Assembly: GCF_019966495.1 (NCBI RefSeq)
Contig: NZ_JAIMIA010000031.1
Coordinates: forward strand, 1-46,092
Length of the DNA: 46,092 bases
Direction of reading: 5' to 3'
From: Tateyamaria pelophila
Lineage (GTDB): Bacteria > Pseudomonadota > Alphaproteobacteria > Rhodobacterales > Rhodobacteraceae
Shown: piece after piece, positions 26,671-34,888 of the stretch
How the letters are laid out: each line of letters opens with the position of its first letter
Position numbering within the stretch: position 1 is the first letter of the stretch
Program-made: the position numbers and the translations under genes
The notes under the pieces: model-generated
What the model saw: only the letters and a program-made list of their open reading frames with translations
Told to the model about the DNA's origin: nothing
The model's database searches: none

Positions 26671-28218
26671 TTAGTTGATCCTACGGCCTGGAATGACGGG
26701 TGCCTCTTGCAGTTTCGCTTCGTGGGCCCGCACCCAATCAAGGGTTTTTTCAAAGGGCATGGGGCGCGCAATGCCAAAGCCCTGGACGTGGTCGCAACCC
26801 AGTTGTGCCAACAAAGCATGCTCTCCAACGGTTTCTACCCCTTCGGCAAGGGTTTCCACACCCAGACGTTCTGCCATTGTCAAAACGGCGCTGATCATGC
26901 GTTGTTGTTCGGGATCACGATCCGCTTTCATGACAAATGAACGGTCGATCTTGATGCGCCCGACTCCAAAGCGACGGATTGACGCAATTGAGGCGTTGCC
27001 AGTGCCGAAATCGTCGAGATCGATATGACATCCCAAATCGGTCAACGCCTTGATATTTCGTGTGATCGTGTCATCCGTACTGTTGGTTACGACGGTTTCC
27101 AATATCTCGACAGTCAATCGGTCCGGGGTAAGATCGAAACGATCCAGTTCCCAGCGAACCTTGTCGACCAGTCTGGGATTGCTGAGTTCACTGCCGCTGA
27201 AGTTCACGCCCACCTGCGGTACGTGCAGCCCTGCAGAGTCCCACGCTTTCAGTGCCGTAAAGGAATGATACATCATTACTTCGGCCAAACGTTCCAACAG
27301 GCCGGCAGCTTCGATGGAGGGCAGAAACTCGGCGGGCGAAATCGCGCCGCGATCGGGATGGATCCAGCGCGCGAGGGCCTCGAATCCAGTCACTTTGCCA
27401 GTATTTGTGGAAATCTGAGGCTGAAACCAAGGCTGGATATAGCCTTGCTCCAAGGCTGAGGACACTTCATCTCGCAAATCGGCACGATACTTGAGACGCG
27501 ATTGCAATTCAGGTGAATAAGCCCGGACTGTACTCGGGCCGCGGCGCTGGGCTTCGTTCATGGCAGCCAGTGCTGCGTTCAGCCAATCTTGTGCGTCTTT
27601 GCCGGGTGCGCGGCTGAGCAGGCAGAACCCGATGCTTGCCGACACATAGGCCGATGTTCCGTCGATAGCGATCGGTTCTTCTATGGCGGCTTGAAGCCTG
27701 CCGGACAATTGAATGCAACTTTCCAGATCAAGATGCTGTACCAACCCAAGACAAAGCCCGAATCTGCTGTCCCCGATACGGCTGATCGTGTCGATATCGC
27801 GTGACGTGGCCAGCATACGGTCGCCGACCGCCTTCAAGACCTTGTCAATGGCCGCGGGTTCATAGCGATCCGTCAGATCGGTGAAGTGATCCATTTCCAA
27901 AACAAAAAGCGCGCTGGATTTGCCCGAACTGGGCGCATCGGCCAGTGTGGTATCCACCTTTGGCAAAAATTGATCGGTTGGGACGATGCCGGTTGCAGCA
28001 CTGCGCGCAAGGCGTGCTTTGGCCGTGGTTTCCACGCCCCCGAACAACAGCCACAACAGCGGCACAGCGACGGCCAATCCAACAAGGGCAGGTTCGCCAC
28101 CCAACCAGAAGGCAGCCAGTGTCGCCGCAGGTAGAAATGCCAGTGTTTGCGGCCCGGACATCGCGGCGACAAACCATTCGCGCGCGCGGTCCAACGCTTG
28201 TGTCAGACGAAGCAGCAT
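26671..28218 (-). CDS. Degenerate GGDEF plus intact EAL cyclic-di-GMP phosphodiesterase, membrane-anchored
   Basis: The 515-aa protein has two hydrophobic helices (about residues 25-60), a GGDEF-like domain (about 95-235) whose active site reads IGDSRF (149-153) instead of GG(D/E)EF, and an EAL domain from about 245. The EAL catalytic set looks complete: GFEALARW (Glu280), VNFSGSEL, VEILET, DDFGTG and EGVET. The likely activity is hydrolysis of c-di-GMP, with the degenerate GGDEF as a GTP sensor (inference). It sits between ttcA and yidC on the same strand. No clear gene occupies the 212 nt between it and yidC. Confidence 0.88.
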   Translation of the reverse strand: MLLRLTQALDRAREWFVAAMSGPQTLAFLPAATLAAFWLGGEPALVGLAVAVPLLWLLFGGVETTAKARLARSAATGIVPTDQFLPKVDTTLADAPSSGKSSALFVLEMDHFTDLTDRYEPAAIDKVLKAVGDRMLATSRDIDTISRIGDSRFGLCLGLVQHLDLESCIQLSGRLQAAIEEPIAIDGTSAYVSASIGFCLLSRAPGKDAQDWLNAALAAMNEAQRRGPSTVRAYSPELQSRLKYRADLRDEVSSALEQGYIQPWFQPQISTNTGKVTGFEALARWIHPDRGAISPAEFLPSIEAAGLLERLAEVMMYHSFTALKAWDSAGLHVPQVGVNFSGSELSNPRLVDKVRWELDRFDLTPDRLTVEILETVVTNSTDDTITRNIKALTDLGCHIDLDDFGTGNASIASIRRFGVGRIKIDRSFVMKADRDPEQQRMISAVLTMAERLGVETLAEGVETVGEHALLAQLGCDHVQGFGIARPMPFEKTLDWVRAHEAKLQEAPVIPGRRIN

Positions 28219-28295
28219 TTTGGTCCCCTCAGGTCTGCTCTTGCATGAGTTATAGCAAGCTTGGTCAGGGGTAGTGCAGCAGAGTGTGCAGGCTC

Positions 28296-29174
28296 TTAAC
28301 GCAAAACCGGAATGTCATCCGGATTTATGTCAAGTTTTTCCGAAGCGCGGGTAAGGCCCGCGAAATCAAACAGCTTGGGATCAAGCAAATGCGACGGGCG
28401 CGCGTTCATCAAGGACCGGAACATGACCTGCCTGCGCCCGGGGCTGTTGGCCTCCCACCCATCAAGGATCTGTTTGACCTGCTGCCGCTGCAAACCATCC
28501 TGACTGCCGCACAAATCGCAGGGAATAATGGGATATTTCATAGCCTTGGCGAATTTTTCGCAATCCGCTTCTGCAACATGCGCCAAGGGGCGGAAGACAA
28601 ACAGATCGCCCTCTTCGTTCACGAGTTTCGGTGGCATCGTGGCCAGTCGGCCACCATGAAACAGGTTCATGAAAAAGGTTTCGAGAATGTCGTCACGGTG
28701 GTGGCCCAAGACCACCGCAGAGCATCCTTCCTCACGCGCGACCCGGTACAAATTGCCCCGGCGCAACCGCGAACACAGCGCACAGAACGTGCGCCCTTGC
28801 GGGATTTTGTCGACCACAATGGAATAGGTATCCTGATATTCGATGCGATGCGGGACGCCCATGCGGTCCAGAAACGCGGGCAGAACCGTTGCGGGAAAAC
28901 CGGGCTGACCCTGATCCAGATTACAGGCCAGAATATCGACGGGTAGCAATCCGCGCCATTGCAACTCGTGCAGGACGGCCAACAGGGTATAGCTGTCCTT
29001 GCCGCCAGACAGGCACACCAGCCAGCGGGCGCGCGGCGCATCCTGTTCGATCATACCGTATTGCTCAACCGCTTCGCGGGTTTGACGTACGATACGCTTG
29101 CGCAGTTTCTTGAACTCGGTCGTCGAAGGCGCACCGGCGAAAAGTGCGTGGATGTCTTCGCTGTCGTCCAGCAT
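28296..29174 (-). CDS. ttcA: tRNA 2-thiocytidine synthetase TtcA
   Basis: Starting at ATG 29174 the product is 292 aa. It has the PP-loop SGGKDS (56-61), the CxxC pairs [11 protein letters not shown] and [13 protein letters not shown] that hold the 4Fe-4S cluster, and [18 protein letters not shown]. It thiolates C32 of tRNAs in an ATP- and [4Fe-4S]-dependent reaction. A 28-codon upstream extension contains a hairpin region and is rejected. It lies between yidD and the EAL gene. Confidence 0.94.
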   Translation of the reverse strand: MLDDSEDIHALFAGAPSTTEFKKLRKRIVRQTREAVEQYGMIEQDAPRARWLVCLSGGKDSYTLLAVLHELQWRGLLPVDILACNLDQGQPGFPATVLPAFLDRMGVPHRIEYQDTYSIVVDKIPQGRTFCALCSRLRRGNLYRVAREEGCSAVVLGHHRDDILETFFMNLFHGGRLATMPPKLVNEEGDLFVFRPLAHVAEADCEKFAKAMKYPIIPCDLCGSQDGLQRQQVKQILDGWEANSPGRRQVMFRSLMNARPSHLLDPKLFDFAGLTRASEKLDINPDDIPVLR

Positions 29175-29193
29175 GGTGCGGCCTCGCGGGTTA

Positions 29194-29217
29194 ACGTGGT
29201 GTATGCGTATACCACGT
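29194..29217 (-). promoter_or_regulatory. Inverted repeat upstream of ttcA
   Basis: ACGTGGTGTA (29194-29203) pairs with TATACCACGT (29208-29217), seven outer base pairs perfect and one inner G-T. It lies 20 nt before the ttcA start and 71 nt after the yidD stop. It could be an operator or an RNA hairpin; no T tract follows on the minus strand. Confidence 0.45.
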
Positions 29218-29287
29218 GGTGGTTGAACCAAAAGAGGGCGTGCGCTGGTAGGTGCCAAACGCCCCTGATCTTGCGTCGCGTCGAACG

Positions 29288-29530
29288 CTAGTGGTCTTGT
29301 GTATCGTTTCTTTTCGGAACCGGGTCATAGCCGTCGCTGCCCCAGGGATGGCAGCGGCCGATGCGTTTTGCGGCCAGCCAGCCACCTTTGAGGCCGCCAT
29401 GTTCTTGCAGGGCGTCGAGGGCGTAAGCGCTGCACGTCGGCTGATACCGGCAATTGAATCCGACCCATGGAGAAAAGACGAGGCGGTACGCCCGCACAGG
29501 CAGCGCAAGGATGAAAGCAAGCGGTGTCAT
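29288..29530 (-). CDS. yidD: Membrane protein insertion efficiency factor YidD
   Basis: The 80-aa protein has the family core [20 protein letters not shown] followed by [20 protein letters not shown] and [18 protein letters not shown], with three conserved Cys residues. It assists YidC-dependent insertion. Its ATG overlaps the rnpA stop by 4 nt, the usual arrangement. Confidence 0.95.
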   Translation of the reverse strand: MTPLAFILALPVRAYRLVFSPWVGFNCRYQPTCSAYALDALQEHGGLKGGWLAAKRIGRCHPWGSDGYDPVPKRNDTQDH

Positions 29531-29922
29531 GGGGCTTTGGCCAGCGCAGTGCGTAAATCGGTCAGCAGATGTTGAAACGGGCGCCGCGCGGTTTCCCTGG
29601 CGCGGCCAATCAGAACATAGTCGGTTCCGGGCTTGCCGTATTCCGTCAGAACAAGCCGTGCGATTTCGCGTAGTCGACGTTTGGCGCGATTGCGTGCGAC
29701 AGCATTACCGACCTTTTTTGAACAGGTATAGCCAACCCGGATCAGCCCGTCGTTTTCACGGCTGCGGATCTGCAGGATGAACCCGGGCATCGCGACACGT
29801 TGGGCGCGTGCTGCGCGCAGGAAATCCGCACGTTTTTTCAAGGTCTCCAAACGCACTGGCCCCGCCGATGGCGTACCTCTATCAGCAGTAATGCTGATCA
29901 AAGGGGCCTCCGGCGGGGTCAT
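29527..29922 (-). CDS. rnpA: Ribonuclease P protein component
   Basis: The 131-aa basic protein contains [20 protein letters not shown] near residues 24-43 and the RNase P signature [24 protein letters not shown] near 63-86. With the RNA subunit it trims the 5' ends of pre-tRNAs. An N-terminal ~22-residue Pro/Ala-rich extension precedes the conserved part, so a later start is possible but no better Met exists. It lies 20 nt after rpmH and overlaps yidD. Confidence 0.93.
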   Translation of the reverse strand: MTPPEAPLISITADRGTPSAGPVRLETLKKRADFLRAARAQRVAMPGFILQIRSRENDGLIRVGYTCSKKVGNAVARNRAKRRLREIARLVLTEYGKPGTDYVLIGRARETARRPFQHLLTDLRTALAKAP

Positions 29923-29942
29923 GTATAAACCTGTGGAGAAGT

Positions 29943-30077
29943 TTACGCGCTCAGCGATTTCCGGCCATGGGCACGGCGGGCGTTGAGGATCTTGCGACCA
30001 GCTTTGGTTGCCATGCGGGCACGGAAACCGTGGCGCCGTTTGCGCACGAGGTTCGAAGGTTGATATGTGCGTTTCAT
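29943..30077 (-). CDS. rpmH: 50S ribosomal protein L34 (bL34)
   Basis: A 44-aa product read directly from the sequence: [20 protein letters not shown] continuing [20 protein letters not shown] and ending SLSA. This is full-length, canonical L34. It is the first gene of the minus-strand cluster with rnpA (20 nt downstream) and yidD, and a good promoter lies about 70 nt upstream. Confidence 0.97.
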   Translation of the reverse strand: MKRTYQPSNLVRKRRHGFRARMATKAGRKILNARRAHGRKSLSA

Positions 30078-30146
30078 CGCAGTTACTCCAGATCTATTGG
30101 CCGCTCTGCCCGCGGATTCGGGACGGCGACAGTATTCGAAGCCCGT

Positions 30147-30175
30147 CCTCTAAAGGGGGAGACGGTGCAAGTCAA
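30147..30175 (-). promoter_or_regulatory. Sigma70-type promoter for rpmH-rnpA-yidD
   Basis: On the minus strand TTGACT (30175-30170) and TAGAGG (30152-30147) are separated by exactly 17 nt, 70 nt upstream of rpmH. The divergent 311-nt gap 30078-30388 holds no gene; I see no equally good plus-strand promoter for the VTT gene. Confidence 0.65.
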
Positions 30176-30388
30176 ACCCCGGATGGCGGAAATCCCTGCC
30201 GTTTGCAACAAATTTGGCTTGCGTGGTCGCGTATGTTTCAGGCGACCGGCAATAAGAGGCCGATCCTCACGAAAGCGGTCATGGGTGATCAAGCACGCGT
30301 GAGGTGGCTGTTTTATTCGGCCTGACAGGCGCATTTTGAACTCCAGACGCGTCAGAATGACTGGTGCAAGTGTTCAAAGGGGGCATCG

Positions 30389-31120
30389 ATGTCTGATATG
30401 AGTGAACCAAGCAAATCCGGCCTGATGCGAAACCTGCCCCTGATTGGCATCGTGATGGTTGCGATCATCGGGGCATTTACGCTGGGTGATTACCTCAGCT
30501 TTGAAACGCTGGCCGAGAATCGCGAGGCGCTTTTGGGGTTCCGGGATGCCAATTTCGTGCTGACGGCGCTGCTGTTTATCGGGGCTTATACCATCGTCGT
30601 CGCGTTTTCGTTGCCGGGGGCCACGGTCATGACGCTGACGGGGGGCTTTTTGTTTGCCACCTTCCCCGGTGCGCTGTTCAACATGACGGGGGCGACGTTG
30701 GGGGCCATCGGGATCTTTCTTGCGGCGCGCTGGGGCTTGGGAGAAAAGCTGGCCCACAGAATGGATACCAGCGATGGAGTGGTGAAACGCATCAAGGCAG
30801 GGATCGACGAAAACCAGTGGTCGATGCTGTTCCTGATCCGTCTGGTGCCCGCCGTACCGTTTTTCGTGGCCAATCTGGTGCCTGCGCTGGTTGGCGTTCC
30901 GCTGCGGCGCTTTGCGATCACCACCTTTTTGGGCATCATTCCGGGTGCCATTGTCTTCACCTCCGTGGGCGCGGGTCTCGGCGAAGTCTTTGACCGTGGT
31001 GAAACCCCCAATCTGGGCATAATCTTCGAGCCTCAGATATTGCTGCCGATCCTTGGCTTGTGCGCGCTGGCGGCATTGCCGATCGTGCTAAAACTTGTGC
31101 GTGGCAAGAAGGGACTTTGA
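30389..31120 (+). CDS. TVP38/TMEM64 (VTT-domain) membrane protein
   Basis: The 243-aa protein has six or so helices. The VTT core lies about residues 65-200 with SLPGATVMTLTGGFLFATFP, GALFNMTGATLGAIGIFLAA, RLVPAVPFFVANLVPALVGV and the re-entrant GIIPGAIVFTSVGAGLGE. VTT/DedA proteins are implicated in lipid scrambling or H+-coupled transport. The next gene, a flavoprotein reductase, starts 5 nt later, a pairing that suggests a joint redox or membrane function (inference). Confidence 0.88.
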   Translation: MSDMSEPSKSGLMRNLPLIGIVMVAIIGAFTLGDYLSFETLAENREALLGFRDANFVLTALLFIGAYTIVVAFSLPGATVMTLTGGFLFATFPGALFNMTGATLGAIGIFLAARWGLGEKLAHRMDTSDGVVKRIKAGIDENQWSMLFLIRLVPAVPFFVANLVPALVGVPLRRFAITTFLGIIPGAIVFTSVGAGLGEVFDRGETPNLGIIFEPQILLPILGLCALAALPIVLKLVRGKKGL

Positions 31121-31125
31121 CCAAA

Positions 31126-32544
31126 ATGAAACGGATCAAGACAGATATTCTGGTCATCGGGGCCGGGTCAGGCGGGTTGTCGGTTGCGGCCGGGGCCAGC
31201 CAGATGGGCGCAAAAGTTGTCCTTCTCGAGGGGCACAAAATGGGTGGCGATTGCCTGAATTACGGCTGTGTCCCGTCCAAGGCTTTGATCGCCAGTGGCA
31301 AGGCAGCTTATGGGCAGCGCCATAGCGACGTTTACGGTGTGGCCGATACCGACGGCGCGGCAGACTATGCCGCCGCCATGGAGCATGTGCACGACGTCAT
31401 TGCCCAGATCGAACCTATGGACAGTCAGGAACGTTTCGAAGGCTTTGGCGTCGACGTCATCCGCGAATTCGGACACTTTATCTCCGATAGCGAAGTGCAG
31501 GCGGGCGATACGGTCATCACTGCGCGCCGGATCGTGATCGCCACCGGTTCAAGCCCCCTCGTGCCGCCGATCGATGGCATTGACACCGTACCCTACCTGA
31601 CGAACGAAACACTGTGGGATTTGCGCGAAAAGCCCGATCATCTGCTGATCATCGGCGGCGGGCCCATCGGAATGGAAATGGCGCAAGCGCATATCCGGCT
31701 CGGGTCGAAAGTGACTGTGATCGAAGGGGCCAAGGCATTCGGCAAGGATGATCCGGAGATGGCCGAAGTTGTGTTGAAAAAATTGCGCGCCGAAGGCATC
31801 GAGATTGCCGAAGACGCGAAGGCCGCCAAAATCGACGGGGCGGATGGCCGAGTCACCGTTCACGCAGAGGACGGACGCAGCTTTACCGGCACGCATCTTT
31901 TGGTGGCCGTCGGGCGCAAAACGAATATGGAATCTCTGGGGTTGGATGCCGCAGGCGTTGAAACGACGCGCAGCGGTGTCAAAGTCGATTCGAGCCTGCG
32001 CACGAGCAATCGCCGGGTCTACGCCATTGGGGATGCTGCAGGTGGGCTGCAGTTTACACATGTGGCTGGGTATCATGCAGGTGTGATCATCCGCTCGATG
32101 CTGTTTGGGTTACCGTCCAAGGCGATGACAAGCCATATTCCCTGGGTCACGTATACAGACCCGGAACTTGCACAGGTCGGATTGACCGAAGCGCAGGCCC
32201 ACGACGCACACGGGACGGCGCTGGAAGTGATCCGCTTTCCTTACAACCATAATGATCGTGCGATAGCCGAACGCAAAACAACCGGTCTGATCAAGGTTAT
32301 GGTGGTCAAGGGACGGCCTGTGGGGGCCTCGATCGCGGGCTATCAGGCGGGTGAATTGATCAACCTCTGGGCGCTGGTTCTGGCCAACAAGATGAAGATG
32401 AGCCAGGTTGCGGCAATGGTGTCACCCTATCCAACCATCGGCGAGGTCAACAAACGGGTGGCCGGCGCCTATTTTTCGCCGCGACTGTTCGAGAGTGATC
32501 TGGTCAAGCGCGTCGTAGGCCTTGTGCAACGGTTCATTCCCTGA
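31126..32544 (+). CDS. FAD-dependent pyridine-nucleotide disulfide oxidoreductase, MerA/LpdA-like
   Basis: From ATG 31126 the product is 472 aa. It has the FAD Rossmann motif VIGAGSGGLSVAAGA, the redox-active Cys43-x4-Cys48 in GGDCLNYGCVPSKAL, the NAD(P) site LLIIGGGPIGMEMAQ near 185-199 and the second FAD motif VYAIGDAAG. The C-terminal dimer domain ends SPYPTIGE where lipoamide dehydrogenases have HxHPTxxE. The catalytic His is thus a Tyr, as in mercuric reductase, but the MerA C-terminal Cys pair is missing. The substrate is unknown. It is in an operon with the VTT gene and is followed 12 nt later by the kinase. Confidence 0.86.
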   Translation: MKRIKTDILVIGAGSGGLSVAAGASQMGAKVVLLEGHKMGGDCLNYGCVPSKALIASGKAAYGQRHSDVYGVADTDGAADYAAAMEHVHDVIAQIEPMDSQERFEGFGVDVIREFGHFISDSEVQAGDTVITARRIVIATGSSPLVPPIDGIDTVPYLTNETLWDLREKPDHLLIIGGGPIGMEMAQAHIRLGSKVTVIEGAKAFGKDDPEMAEVVLKKLRAEGIEIAEDAKAAKIDGADGRVTVHAEDGRSFTGTHLLVAVGRKTNMESLGLDAAGVETTRSGVKVDSSLRTSNRRVYAIGDAAGGLQFTHVAGYHAGVIIRSMLFGLPSKAMTSHIPWVTYTDPELAQVGLTEAQAHDAHGTALEVIRFPYNHNDRAIAERKTTGLIKVMVVKGRPVGASIAGYQAGELINLWALVLANKMKMSQVAAMVSPYPTIGEVNKRVAGAYFSPRLFESDLVKRVVGLVQRFIP

Positions 32545-32556
32545 GCACATGTCGCC

Positions 32557-33939
32557 ATGATGAACTCACTTTCCGGTCGCTTTCTGATCCTCACGACGAT
32601 TTTCGTGATGCTGGCCGAAATTTTGATCTTTGTGCCGTCGATCGCGCGATTCCGCGAGGAGTACCTGCAAAATCGGCTGGAGCGGGCGCAAATTGCCTCG
32701 CTTGCACTGTTGGCCGACGACATGCTGGACAGCGCCTTGGAACAGGAGTTGCTGGAGAATGCGGGCGTCTTCAACGTGGTCTTGCGCCGCGATGAAATTC
32801 GCCAGTTGATGCTGTCCTCTCCGATGCCGCGCCCGATCAACGCGACATATGACCTGCGCAACGGCAGTGCACCCGTTCTGATCCGCGACGCAATGATGCG
32901 CCTGATTGAACCTGAAAACGAGGTGATCCGCGTGATTGGCGCACCGGTCCGCGAGGCTGGTTTGCTTATCGAAGTGACGATGGAAACGGCTCCGTTACGG
33001 GCTGCGATGATCGACTATGGCGTGCGCATTCTTGTCTTGTCGGCGGTCATCTCGATCGTGACGGCGCTTTTGCTCTTTGTCGCGGTGCGCGCCATTCTGG
33101 TCAAACCCATTCGCAGTGTCGTCGGCCATATGCAACGCTATGCGGCGGCCCCGGAAGATGTGCGCGGCATTATCACACCCAGTTCGACCGTGACGGAGCT
33201 GCGCGAAGCCGAAGAGGCGTTGCGCAGCCTGCAAACTGACCTGATCCACGCTTTGCGCCAGAAGGATCGCCTGGCGCAGCTGGGGTCTGCGGTGTCCAAG
33301 ATCAGTCACGATTTGCGCAATATCCTGACCTCGGCGCAACTGTTCACCGACCGGATCGAAACATCCGAAGACCCGCTTGTCGCGCGTATGGCGCCGAAAC
33401 TGGTCAATTCAATCACGCGGGCCGTGCATCTGTGCGAAAGCACCTTGGCGTTCGGCAAGGCCGAAGAACCCAGCCCGACCCTCACGATGATGACGCTGGA
33501 CGAGTTGGTCGACGATGTGCTGGACAGTGAACGCCTTGCTGTGGGCGACCATGATGTGAGCCTGAGCGAAAACATTCCTCCCTTGCTCATGCTGCGGGCC
33601 GATCCCGAGCAGCTGTTTCGCGTCGTGTCGAACCTGGTGCGCAATGCGCGGCAGGCGATCGTTGCAAGCGGTCAGCCGGGCGAGATTTGCGTCTCGGCCT
33701 ATGAGGATGACGATAACTGGTGGATTGAAGTGGCTGATACCGGGCCCGGTTTGCCACCAAAAGCCCAGGAACATCTGTTCGCCCCATTTCAGGGTGGTGT
33801 CAGCAAGGGTGGGACGGGCTTGGGTCTGGCGATCGCGTCTGAACTGATCCGCGGTCATGGCGGTGCGCTGGAACTGGATCGGACCGGCCCGAAAGGAACT
33901 GTCTTTTCCATCAGACTGCCAAAGGGCGACGGTATTTGA
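32557..33939 (+). CDS. Orphan membrane sensor histidine kinase
   Basis: The 460-aa protein has TM1 (about 8-28), a periplasmic sensor region to about 150, TM2 (about 157-180), a HAMP-like linker and a HisKA domain with SKISHDLRNIL (His251). The HATPase domain has the N box NLVRNARQAI (Asn363), DTGPGLP (G1) and GGTGLGLAIA (G2). It should autophosphorylate and hand phosphate to a response regulator, but no regulator gene is adjacent. It ends 70 nt before tRNA-Arg and is the last core-type gene before the island. Confidence 0.9.
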   Translation: MMNSLSGRFLILTTIFVMLAEILIFVPSIARFREEYLQNRLERAQIASLALLADDMLDSALEQELLENAGVFNVVLRRDEIRQLMLSSPMPRPINATYDLRNGSAPVLIRDAMMRLIEPENEVIRVIGAPVREAGLLIEVTMETAPLRAAMIDYGVRILVLSAVISIVTALLLFVAVRAILVKPIRSVVGHMQRYAAAPEDVRGIITPSSTVTELREAEEALRSLQTDLIHALRQKDRLAQLGSAVSKISHDLRNILTSAQLFTDRIETSEDPLVARMAPKLVNSITRAVHLCESTLAFGKAEEPSPTLTMMTLDELVDDVLDSERLAVGDHDVSLSENIPPLLMLRADPEQLFRVVSNLVRNARQAIVASGQPGEICVSAYEDDDNWWIEVADTGPGLPPKAQEHLFAPFQGGVSKGGTGLGLAIASELIRGHGGALELDRTGPKGTVFSIRLPKGDGI

Positions 33940-34009
33940 AGACTTGCCCGGCAATGCCGATATTCACACTTGCAAAGCGCTTGCCACAAGACTAAATTCC
34001 GGCCTCAAC

Positions 34010-34086
34010 GGACCGATAGCTCAGCTGGATAGAGTACCTGACTACGAATCAGGGGGTCGGGGGTTCGAATCCTCCTCGGTCCGCCA
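34010..34086 (+). tRNA. tRNA-Arg (anticodon ACG), CCA encoded
   Basis: The acceptor stem is GGACCGA/TCGGTCC, the anticodon stem CCTGA/TCAGG has loop CTACGAA, and the T arm has GTTCGAAT. All four arms fold, and CCA is at 34084-34086. ACG is read as Arg CGN after A34 deamination. The accessory DNA starts directly after it, making this the probable integration site. Confidence 0.96.
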
Positions 34087-34096
34087 GAAATTTCAA

Positions 34097-34126
34097 AGGC
34101 TTAGCGTGAAATCGCTAGGCCTTTTT
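34097..34126 (+). terminator. Terminator after tRNA-Arg
   Basis: A 10-bp stem pairs 34097-34106 with 34113-34122 (one G-T pair, loop TGAAAT), followed by five T. The rest of 34127-34306 has no recognisable gene. Confidence 0.85.
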
Positions 34127-34306
34127 CAGTTCTTAGTCTCTTTTTAGTCTCTTGAATCGCTGTGTTTTGAAGTGTTTTTCGATGTTCAGCTATGTCGCTG
34201 ACATTGGGCCGACTCGCCACGTGTTCGCGGGTCTGCTAGTCTGTTCCTGCCTAGGTTTCGTCAACCTCAGGGCATCGCGATGCTCTTCATTTGTGGAGAT
34301 ATCGTG

Positions 34307-34483
34307 ATGCGGATACTATCGAAACGCCAACTGAAGGAGCTGGTCCTGTATTCCCCTCAGCATGTTGCACGTCTGGAAAAGGCTGGAGAGTTCCCTAAGC
34401 GGATACAACTCGGCCCGAACAGAGTGGGATGGGTGGAAGCGGAAGTGTTGGAATGGCTTCAAACGCGGTTGGACGACCGATAA
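34307..34483 (+). CDS. AlpA-type helix-turn-helix regulator
   Basis: From ATG 34307 the product is 58 aa: MRILSKRQLKELVLYSPQHV, ARLEKAGEFPKRIQLGPNRV, then GWVEAEVLEWLQTRLDDR. This is the winged-helix AlpA/phage excisionase-like pattern, with a recognition helix at SPQHVARLEKAGEFPKRI and the GWxxxEVxxW signature. Such proteins control excision or integrase genes of integrative elements. No integrase lies nearby, so the element seems to have lost it or carries it outside the window. First gene after the tRNA-Arg junction. Confidence 0.85.
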   Translation: MRILSKRQLKELVLYSPQHVARLEKAGEFPKRIQLGPNRVGWVEAEVLEWLQTRLDDR

Positions 34484-34621
34484 CCCAACGACGCTCCTTT
34501 TGGGAGTATAGGGTGGCCAGATGTGCACTATTTGGCCACCCGACAACATTCGACCAATTTCAAATCCAAAGATTTCGAGGTGCAGGAGAAGACCTCATAT
34601 GGCCAAAGTAGGTTCCAAGAC

Positions 34622-34690
34622 GTCGCTGTTGCTCAGTCGGTAGAGCAGGTCCTTCATAATTAGCGGGTCCCCGCGAGAATGACTTGCAAA
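34622..34690 (+). pseudogene. Decayed tRNA-like sequence (CAT anticodon loop)
   Basis: The 5' acceptor GTCGCTG, D arm GCTCAGTCGGTAGAGC and a loop TTCATAA are recognisable. The anticodon stem GGTCC/TTAGC cannot pair, and no T arm or 3' acceptor strand follows. It is the sister of the tRNA-Thr in copy B. Confidence 0.7.
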
Positions 34691-34747
34691 ACCAAAGAGT
34701 TCGAGGAAGACGAGAAGAACTAGTAGGGCCATAGTAGGGTCCAGGAA

Positions 34748-34823
34748 GCCGCTGTAGCTCAGCTGGTAGAGCACGTCATTCGTAATGATGGGGTCGGGGG
34801 TCCGAGTCCCTTCAGCGGCACCA
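34748..34823 (+). tRNA. tRNA-Thr (anticodon CGT), possibly impaired
   Basis: The acceptor GCCGCTG/CAGCGGC is perfect, the D arm folds, the anticodon stem CGTCA/TGATG has loop TTCGTAA (anticodon CGT, Thr ACG), and CCA is encoded. The T loop reads TCCGAGT instead of TTCGANT, so the near-universal T55 is C, and two T-stem pairs are G-T. It could be functional, a mobile-element copy, or an early pseudogene. Confidence 0.8.
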
Positions 34824-34835
34824 AAATCTCCACAA

Positions 34836-34885
34836 ATTGGCTATTAATCAATTGGTCGTAGGTTTGATCCCTACCGCCGGAGCCA
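34836..34885 (+). pseudogene. 5'-truncated tRNA-Asn relic (anticodon ATT)
   Basis: The anticodon arm ATTGG/TCAAT has loop CTATTAA. A T arm GTAGG/CCTAC and the 3' acceptor strand CGCCGGA with G and CCA match a tRNA-Asn 3' half. No 5' acceptor or D arm is present upstream. The T loop TTTGATC has T in place of C56. Confidence 0.7.
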
Positions 34886-34888
34886 TAA

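Larger units (their letters stand above)
34562..34823 (+). repeat. 126-bp diverged tandem duplication carrying tRNA-like sequences
   Basis: Copy A (about 34562-34687) and copy B (about 34688-34823) align with a constant offset of 126 nt. Anchors include CCAAAG at 34566 and 34692, the GAGAAG/GGCCA/AGTAGG leader words, and the tRNA 5' ends at 34622 and 34748. Identity is high in the leader and the tRNA D-arm and falls in the anticodon and T arms. Confidence 0.8.

Noticed and set aside
26520-26828. Possible small minus-strand gene between the EAL gene and yidC
   Set aside because: Its first half is an out-of-frame shadow of the EAL gene and the rest has no recognisable motif, so I left 26459-26670 as non-coding.
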